Source: Spirogloea muscicola (lineage: Eukaryota > Streptophyta > Zygnematophyceae > Spirogloeales > Spirogloeaceae). From it: a stretch of DNA of 16,564 bases. The notes under the pieces were generated by a model that did not search any database, was not told the DNA's origin, and worked only from the letters and a program-made list of their open reading frames with translations. Positions 10,659 through 16,564 of this stretch are shown piece by piece. Both the position numbers and the translations under genes were made by a program. The DNA is taken from contig WELB01000007.1 of the NCBI GenBank assembly GCA_009602725.1, positions 582,847 to 599,410 of the forward strand. The letters run 5' to 3'. Numbering within the stretch: position 1 is the first letter of the stretch; every line of letters starts with the position of its first letter.

Positions 10659-10663
10659 TGTAA
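10659..10663 (+). promoter_or_regulatory. candidate polyadenylation signal of SCC3 (TGTAA)
   Basis: TGTAA is the common polyadenylation signal of green algae. This is the first one found by eye downstream of the SCC3 stop, but the implied 3' untranslated region is long (about 590 bases). Confidence 0.25.
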
Positions 10664-10924
10664 GGGAATGACTGGGCTGCCTTAGCTTGCCTTCTCTCTA
10701 CTCATGTGAGCGGGTGTTGTTGGTGCTAGCGAGCAGGTTCACAGCCGATGGAGCGGCTTTCGCGGACTTGGTATCTGTGGAATCTTGACTTCACTTATGA
10801 GGCTTTTGGCACTTAGCTTATCATCCAGCAACTGTGGATAGAAACAAGTGCTTGGTCATCTCAAGCTAAGCGCTTACTCACATAGAACCTCTTCAATGAG
10901 ATTAAGTACAGTGGAAACGGCCTT

Positions 10925-11530
10925 CTTCCCCTAGCCCTTGTGCGTACCTTTTGGCTGGCCTCGCACAGCCATGTCCTTGCAATAGAAGAGCTATTTCTTT
11001 CTAACACCGGGGGAAGAAGGCGGCAGCAAGCAAGCAAGGGTGTCGCGCGTCGCTGTTGCTGATGGAAGCCCAGCGTTGGCAGCGCCCGCACTGACTTCAC
11101 GTCAGAAGCGGACGCTGACGCTGGCCGCGCGCGCGGCTGGCGGGGCCTGAGGTCAGGCTGTTCGAACGAGGGAAGGCGCGCGCGGCTTCCTAATGAAACG
11201 AAAAAGCAAAGAGAAAACGCTGAGGAAATGTAAGGCAATGGCTGTGAGAGCGCCAAAACCTCACAGCTATGCGAGAGCTGCAGGAGCCCGCTCGTCTCTC
11301 ACCGAAGACCTCCCGAGTCCGCCTGCAAATGATGAATGCGGCTGCTGATATTGAAAGAGCGGCTGTGAAAGCCAGCCAGATGCATACAGGTGTTCTTGAT
11401 GGAGCCACAGGCTAGGCAGACAGGAAGAAGTGCTCGCCCCGAGAGAAGTAGGGCTGGCAAAGCCAGCCCTAAAAAGAAGGGACAATGTCCAAAGGGAAGA
11501 GGAGCCGGAAAAAGGACTACACCACAAAAA
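10925..11530. repeat. second cluster of the hairpin-bearing dispersed repeat
   Basis: The same theme as at 500-3250 returns between SCC3 and HOP2. A reverse-orientation copy at about 10930-10995 (CTTTTGGCTGGCCTCGCACA) closely matches one at 1733-1752. + copies lie near 11220-11275, 11340-11385 and 11440-11515. The copy at 11450-11470 contains a perfect 9-base stem with a 3-base loop (AGGGCTGGC..GCCAGCCCT). The - strand open frames at 10861-11256 and 11190-11542 cross the repeats and show no family features. Confidence 0.55.
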
Positions 11531-11619
11531 ACTCCAAAACATGTAGACGATGCAGACAGGGCGCTCTTAGTACCCCTGGGTCAGCAGTAGAAGTCAGATG
11601 AGCTGAGGCGAGGAAGAGC

Positions 11620-11871
11620 AACCCCGCTGCGCAAGCCAGAGGCTGCTGCAAGGGCGCGGCGAGGCGCGGCGCGGCGGTGCAAAGCAAGCGCCTGGGAGCG
11701 CTGGAGGGACATAAACAAAGGCAATGGCATGCGGTAGCAGGACACAAGACCCAAAGGCACCGAGCCTCCAGGAAGTGGTGCACCCCGCCGGGTAGTCCTT
11801 GTACTTGCAGGGACCCCACCCAGCGGCGCGCCCCCCCAGCTGCGGCGCCGCCTCCGCAGCGCCGAGCCACC
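11620..11871 (+). promoter_or_regulatory. GC-rich island and 5' leader of HOP2
   Basis: GC-rich sequence with GCGCGGCGAGGCGCGGCGCG near 11655 and a C run at 11831-11837. It leads to the HOP2 start codon in the context GAGCCACCATGCCC, close to the eukaryotic start consensus. No TATA-like element is obvious. Confidence 0.4.
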
Positions 11872-13661
11872 ATGCCCGCGCCGCGCGCCGACAGCGCGGA
11901 AGGTCAGCGCCGGCCCCGCGACCTCGGCCTTGCCCCCGCTCTCCTTGCAGGCCAAGGCTCGCAGCAGTCCAGTGCGCATTGCGCGTCACGGCAATCAGGC
12001 CGCAGCTTTGGACGGTCCATGGCGAGGTGTCGCCGCTTCGACATACTTCGTTGTCATCGTCCTCGTCGTCGTCGTTGTCACGGTCGTCGTGGTCGTCGTC
12101 TTCGTCATCGCTGTCATGGGTGCTGGCGAGAGACGGACCTTCTAGTCTAGGCTTCCATGGCCAGCCTTGCGCAGGCTCATGCCTCTGTGTCGACGTGTGT
12201 ATGGTCACTTGCACACAAGCTGAGCTGGATGGCGTTACCGCGCAGGTCGCATACTGGCCTTCATGAACGAGGTAAGCAGCCATGATCATCGGACACCTTG
12301 GCCACCATCAAATTGGAGCGACCTTGCCACTCTCAAGTCCAAAGGGAGGTCAAGCGAGCGCGGCCTACCGTGCCAGCCTCAAGCTGCAACGACATGGCCG
12401 CACCTGAAGCTCTGACGCGCTTGGCTGCTTCAGCAAAACCGGCCGCACAATGCACAGAACGTGGCGGATGCCCTCCAGAAGGCCGGCATAAAGAAGACCA
12501 CTGCGCAGAAGGCGCTCGACAACCTCGCTGACGCTGGCCATATCACCTCCAAGGTACGTAGCCTAGCGCTGTGCATAGGATCTCGACAGGTTTAGGACTT
12601 ACCTATCTTGTGCTTTATACTGACACTTGCCGTTGCTCGTGGCGGCAACGTCGAACAAAGGCCATAGGCAACTGCCTGTGGATCCAACAATCACGACATT
12701 CGTGGAACAAGCTTGTGTCAGGAGTATGGCAAGCAGAAGATCTACCTGGCGCGACAGGACCAGATTGAGCTGCCAAGCCCCGAGGACCTGGAGGCTGGCA
12801 AGAAGGCCAGTGAGCAGCTTGCCCTCCAGGTGAAGGAGCTCAAGGCTGCCACTAACCTTCTTGAGGCAGGCAAGAGACTACTAGCTCTTCTCTCTAAACC
12901 ACACTAGAGGAGCGCCAGATGTTCATTTGCAGCTGTGATTACCTGGTTTGTGTGAGCTTGGGCCGTGTACATTGGTTCAGCTGAGATTGCATGATTGTGG
13001 ACTGCATTCATGGCAGTGCAGTATATTGAGAAGGAAAGCAGCCGTCTGTGAACTGTTTGTGTACTCTCAGAGCTGCGCCTTGCACAGTCAAGCTTGACGT
13101 TTGATCAGATACAGGAACAGATACAGAAGCTGACCGATGAGGTGAGTGCGAGCCTTATCATCTTGTGCAAGCCTTTCCGTCTCGCTGGGCCTGCCCCTCA
13201 CACCTTGTTGCAATGGATTGACATTGATGTAGTCTGTTTGTGGTGGCCTGCCAGAACAAGGCAATGAACGAGAAGTTAAGCTCCCTGCGGGATGGCGCAG
13301 TGCTCATGCCAACAGATGAACGCACTGCTGTAGATAAGAGTTTCGAAACAAGTATCGCATTGTGGCGGCGCCGTAAGCGTGCGTTTCGTGACCTCTGGGA
13401 CTTGATCACCGAGAACCTCCCCGGAGATACTAAAGAACTTCAGGTCAAGCACCCATACAGAGGCGACCGTCTCAGCTTGCTGTGCATGCTCAGGAGCTGT
13501 TTGCATGTAGATATCATATTGCCAGCACCGTTGCACCTTGCCTAACAGTACGTGTTAGCGTGTGCCAGGTCGAGCTTGGCATTGAGACAGACGAAGCGGC
13601 CGGTCACAAGCCGGACGATTTCTTGGAGCTCATGCCCCAGTGGAAAAAGCTGCGGAGGTAA
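11872..13661 (+). CDS. HOP2: HOP2 homologous-pairing protein (TBPIP/PSMC3IP family), 7 exons
   Basis: Meiotic nuclear protein that pairs with MND1; the heterodimer stabilises DMC1/RAD51 filaments and promotes strand invasion between homologues. Exons: 11872-11902, 12246-12271, 12434-12553, 12722-12869, 13071-13141, 13255-13443, 13569-13661. All phases join to 225 residues, against about 226 in Arabidopsis and 217 in human. The N-terminal winged-helix domain (~1-75) reads ILAFMNEQNRP, NVADALQKAGIKKTTAQKAL, then EYGKQKIYLARQDQIELP. A coiled coil spans ~80-145 (SLTFDQIQEQIQKL). The C-terminal part has LWRRRKRAFRDLWDLITENL and VELGIETDEA. Exon 2 is only 26 bases and encodes the end of the first helix. 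Intron 4 (12870-13070) has a GC donor, CAG|GCAAGA, with no in-frame GT alternative. No frameshift or early stop is present, so the gene looks functional. The TAA lies within AGGTAATG, itself a donor-like string, so a short downstream extension cannot be excluded, but the length already fits. Confidence 0.96.
12048..12116. repeat. CGT/GTC-rich simple repeat in HOP2 intron 1
   Basis: Imperfect GTC/CGT trinucleotide tract inside the 11903-12245 intron. Read on the - strand it gives an Asp/Glu-rich run inside a long open frame (11594-12289), which is a by-product of the tract rather than a gene. Confidence 0.75.
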
Positions 13662-13884
13662 TGCATTCCTTCGCCCGTGGCACCTCCACCCTCCTAATGC
13701 CAACATTTTTCTGTCAATGCACCCCAGCCATCTCCATCTGGAGGGCTTCAACCCTTGGCATTGCCATTGGTGCTTCAAGGAGAAAGCTGTGGGGTGCTCG
13801 ACACGATGTGGTCTTTTGAAGTGCAGGAGTATCAAAAACTCCTCAGCCCTCATCTTACCCTGTCATAGGCCCACAAAAACCACT

Positions 13885-13889
13885 TGTAA
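13885..13889 (+). promoter_or_regulatory. candidate polyadenylation signal of HOP2 (TGTAA)
   Basis: TGTAA 223 bases after the HOP2 stop, and the first such site seen downstream. Its position and sequence suit a green-algal 3' end. Confidence 0.35.
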
Positions 13890-14327
13890 AGATCACCGCA
13901 GTGAACTGCTCCGTGCCACTCAGATGAGACTTCGGCAGCTGGGGCTTAATTCTAGCATCAGCTGCTAGTGTTGCCCCTTCCCATATTCTTTTCATTCTTT
14001 TGTCCAAGAATCAATAGATGATGCGTGCACGAGAACTGAAAGGGAGGTCACGCGGAGCTAGTATACTGTTCAGGCAAGAATGACTATTAAGGTTGGGCCT
14101 ACACAAAGCGAAGCCCTACGGTATGATCTTTCATCTAAACACAGATTGTATATAGTGAATCTCTTTGGTTTGCAGTTGCTTTACATTGCGATCTCTACAA
14201 ATGTACGAAATAAATGTTGACCCCTACCATGTCTAACATTTCAAATTCTGAGTCCAATACAATTATGACTTCGTCTACTCAAAGAGGGAAAGTGCTCAAG
14301 CCAATGAGTCCCTTGAGTTTCCTGTAC

Positions 14328-14464
14328 ATGAGCACCCAATAGCCATGCATAGTAAGCCTGCGCGCTGATAACTCTATAGTCGGTCATCGCTCCCTCGGTC
14401 TGATCAAGTTGATGAGCACACATGGCAAGCTTGCGCTCTGATAACAACTCAACAGGTGGTCATC
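14328..14464. repeat. degenerate direct repeat
   Basis: Units at 14328-14388 and 14412-14464 share ATGAGCAC, then CAAGC or TAAGC-like sequence, GCGCKCTGATAAC, and GGTCATC at the end. They differ by insertions and substitutions. Function unknown. Confidence 0.5.
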
Positions 14465-15708
14465 ATATGCGCAATCCTGAACAGCGAATCGTGTGCTACT
14501 TACAGGGAGTGCTGGCTTTGTGACATTCTTATTGCTGCATTTGAGTTGGAACAGGTAGCAACCTAGCTGTGATTGCATAATCTTTTACCTGAGCTAATTG
14601 CAGTGCAGCATTATAAGAAAGCTAGGAGTCTCGACATAGCAATGTCTGGCTGCGATGGACAGAACGTCAAATTTTGCATCTGACCTGCCCATTGATAGTG
14701 AAGCTGAAAATCCAAGACTTGGCTAGAAGCTCAAGCAAATCATAGTGCAGTCGACACCCCCATCTTATATCAATATACAGCTACCACATACTGCAGTGTC
14801 TTTCTTGCCTGCGAGTCCTGCGCTAGCACTCCAGCAGTCTGACTGTTGTAAGCATCACAACTGTATGACTGCCAGCCTCTGCCTGGCTCATCTGCCACTA
14901 CTCTGCCACGGCTTGGCCAGCACTTTGCCACCGCTGCATGACATTCCGTATCAAAAGGCTTTTTGAACGTGGCTCCTCTGCCCATTGCCCCAACGCCTGC
15001 TCAGGCATGCCGGCCCTTAGCGATACTGCAAAACACCAACCAGCATCTGCGGTCAGGACCCTGTAACGTCAACGACATGCGCCCACACAAACATGAGAAA
15101 GGCCCATGTGCCGAGCTGAGTGATCATGATCCTGCCACTGTATGCTAGAAGCCTCCAACTTCTGTAAGGAGGAGCCTGATGCAGCCACTTCAGGGCTATC
15201 CTGCTGCTGCTATATACCCGACCAGCCCCCGTTACAAATGCTGCGAATTTGGTCCTTCCCACCCATCCAACTTGCATGTCCTGTATGCCACTGTGCGTGC
15301 ATGTGACCAACACTTAAAGGGAGCCTGCTTGCTCATTGTGGTACCGAAATCTAATGAGAGTCTGGTTTCTAGTCGTGGTACAAGCATCTGTTCAGAGAGA
15401 GGGTCAACATTCCCGCTAGCAGCGGTGAAGAACTCCTACGCATTCAGGTGCTTCCCCAACCAGCCTAGTCAAGGCATGGTCGTGAGAGGGCCTCAAGATG
15501 CAGAGTGTATGCAGTCGCAGCAACTAAAGTCAGAAGACTGGCCCCTCTTCCAGCCGGAACGGTTGTACCAGTTAGTGTCCCAGTTGTCGGGCTGAGAATC
15601 CGGTGCCCTATACCCGATGGCACAGGATGATCTCACACGGGTGGATATGAAGGTGCGAGATGCAAGTGTGGAGTAGAGTGCAGGCTATGGTCGTGCTTTC
15701 GGTGCTAT

Positions 15709-16322
15709 CTATCGTATACGATACTACTTAGACATGAGAAGCCTCTCCCTGTGTATCAGTATGCATATGTACTCAGAAGGAGTACATCTCAACCATCTGT
15801 ACATAGGCGATTGCTGAAGCTAGTGCCCAATGCTTACCAACCAGCCATGTGCTGAAACCGTCTAGGGCTGCCGTGGAGAGAGTCGAGGCAATGGGTTGTT
15901 CGGCTTGAAGGCCTCGGAAAATGAGCCGGCCATGGTCCTGTCTTTGAAGGAGACCTGACCATGTGTTTCAGGTCGTGGGCAGCTCACCTTGACGAAGCCA
16001 ATGTCTTTGGAGTAGATTCGGAAGCACTGGCGGCAGCAGTTGATGTTGTACTTGCGGATCATGCCGTGGCAATTGCCGCACACCCGGCTGCCGCAGGCAT
16101 GGGCAACGACAACGGGCATGTCAAAGGGAAATCAATTGGTCACCACCTTCGGCGTCATCGCCTCCTCAACTGTGCCGAGGGCTTGGCGTGACCACAGTAG
16201 AGCCAGGTGGAAAGGAAGCGGGGGAGAGAGGGACGGCGGGGGGGGTGGGGGGAGGCTCACCAGGTGCGCGAGCCAGGGCCGTAATTCTTGGGGTGGGAGT
16301 TCCAGACCGCCTGGTGGCCCAT
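15709..16322 (-). CDS. RPS29: 40S ribosomal protein S29 (uS14), 3 exons
   Basis: Small zinc-binding protein of the 40S subunit head. On the - strand exon 1 is 16322-16261 ([20 protein letters not shown] plus two bases) and exon 2 is 16087-15988 ([14 protein letters not shown] and [17 protein letters not shown]). They join in phase with GT-AG borders across a 173-base intron. Zinc ligands are Cys21, Cys24, Cys39 and Cys42. The protein should end soon after GFVK; plants end in YR. The best in-phase last exon found is 15723-15709, coding Tyr-Arg-Ile-Arg-stop after an AAGTAG acceptor. That gives 58 residues against 56 in human and Arabidopsis. The first two exons are nearly certain. The last micro-exon is a prediction (about 0.45). 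RPS29 converges on HOP2. Confidence 0.94.
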
Positions 16323-16564
16323 ACTGGGCGCTCGCGGAAGCAGCGGAGGAGGCCTCCGGGGGCCTGCGGGGGTGAGAGATCGGTGCGCGGGCCTACCGAT
16401 GAGCGAAAGCGAGGGCGAGGGCGACGAGCTTTTGGGCAGCAGGGCGAGAGGGCCGGGAAGCGGGCAGCGGGGCAGGCCCCGCCTGTGCCGCGGCACGGGC
16501 CCGGCCGACGGCGGAAGGCGGCAGCGCCCGGCGACCGGGCCACGCAGCTGGCGGAGAGGGCGGC
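16160..16564. promoter_or_regulatory. GC-rich island, RPS29 promoter and possible divergent start
   Basis: GC-rich sequence with a G run at 16236-16252 covers the 5' end of RPS29, its first exon and everything to the window edge. The 76 bases between the RPS29 ATG (16322, -) and an ATG on + at 16399 would be a compact two-way promoter if both are real. Confidence 0.4.
16399..16564 (+). CDS. possible 5' end of an unidentified gene, cut by window edge
   Basis: An ATG at 16399 opens a frame that stays open for 55 codons to the end of the window. The first residues, MSESEGEGDELLG, are acidic and serine-rich, as in many disordered nuclear-protein N-termini. The rest is Arg/Gly/Pro-rich, as expected from translating any GC-rich island. 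The family is not recognisable. It could equally be transcribed but untranslated sequence or non-genic. Confidence 0.2.
   Translation, partial: MSESEGEGDELLGSRARGPGSGQRGRPRLCRGTGPADGGRRQRPATGPRSWRRGR

Larger units (their letters stand above)
10071..10900 (+). other. SCC3 3' flank; no further gene seen
   Basis: From the SCC3 stop to the next repeat cluster no conserved coding frame is seen. It contains a 29-base tandem repeat (10364-10421), a TA microsatellite (10601-10620), and a TGTAA at 10659-10663 that matches the usual green-algal polyadenylation signal but lies about 590 bases after the stop. The 102-residue frame at 10067-10375 overlaps the stop and has no recognisable features. Confidence 0.5.
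13662..15700. other. intergenic region between convergent HOP2 and RPS29; no gene recognised
   Basis: About 2 kb holding the 3' flanks of HOP2 and RPS29. Open frames exist (for example + 15179-15595 at 138 codons, - 15053-15313), but none has a recognisable domain or conserved motif. Noted items: a TGTAA at 13885-13889, a degenerate direct repeat at 14328-14464, and a TTACA (TGTAA on -) at 15232-15236. No hairpin-repeat copies are evident, unlike the flanks of SCC3. Confidence 0.45.

Noticed and set aside
11951-12150. HOP2 exon 2 starting at the first good acceptor after exon 1
   Set aside because: In frame but encodes Arg/Ser-rich sequence unlike HOP2. The 26-base exon at 12246-12271 gives ILAFMNE and joins exactly to QNRP.
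11594-12289. 231-codon open frame on the - strand with an Asp/Glu-rich run
   Set aside because: It runs through the HOP2 promoter, exon 1, exon 2 and intron 1. The acidic run comes from the GTC/CGT tract, and the + strand exons have clear homology.
15179-15595. 138-codon + strand frame in the intergenic region
   Set aside because: No recognisable domain, no strong start context and no conserved pattern. It opposes the RPS29 3' end; kept only as intergenic.
1-16564. organelle, viral or bacterial origin
   Set aside because: Many spliceosomal introns and three nuclear eukaryotic genes; no organellar, viral or bacterial gene is recognisable.

Overview
This is nuclear DNA from an intron-rich eukaryote, most likely a green alga of the Chlorophyta (Trebouxiophyceae-like). 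Three intact genes were recovered by splicing exons by eye, and all three proteins resemble land-plant and green-algal versions more than animal or fungal ones. Short plant/green-algal telomere-type motifs (TTTAGGG) and TGTAA sites downstream of genes fit this. The species cannot be fixed from the window.

Layout: 1-360 is a GC-rich island with one possible first exon (171-357). 500-3250 has no recognisable gene and is packed with diverged copies of a hairpin-bearing dispersed repeat of roughly 80 bases. 3440-3650 is a second GC-rich island leading into SCC3, the cohesin subunit (SA/STAG/stromalin family), which runs on the + strand from 3654 to 10070 in about 19 exons. 10071-10900 is its 3' flank, with a 29-base tandem repeat and a TA microsatellite. 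10925-11530 holds more copies of the dispersed repeat. A third GC-rich island (about 11620-11930) leads into HOP2, the meiotic recombination co-factor, on the + strand at 11872-13661 in seven exons. 13662-15700 has no recognised gene. The small-subunit ribosomal protein gene RPS29 (uS14) lies on the - strand at 15709-16322 and converges on HOP2. The window ends in a fourth GC-rich island, which may be a two-way promoter for RPS29 and an unidentified + strand gene starting at 16399.

Two chromosome-biology genes are neighbours: SCC3 holds sister chromatids together within cohesin, and HOP2 acts with MND1 to help DMC1/RAD51 pair homologous chromosomes in meiosis. Each appears to have its own promoter, so nothing shows that they are co-regulated. 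No mobile-element protein, RNA gene, CRISPR array or bacterial-type operon was found. The most notable points are an in-frame tandem duplication of an exon start with its splice site in SCC3, a GC-AG intron in HOP2, an apparently complete HOP2, and the repeat family on both sides of SCC3.
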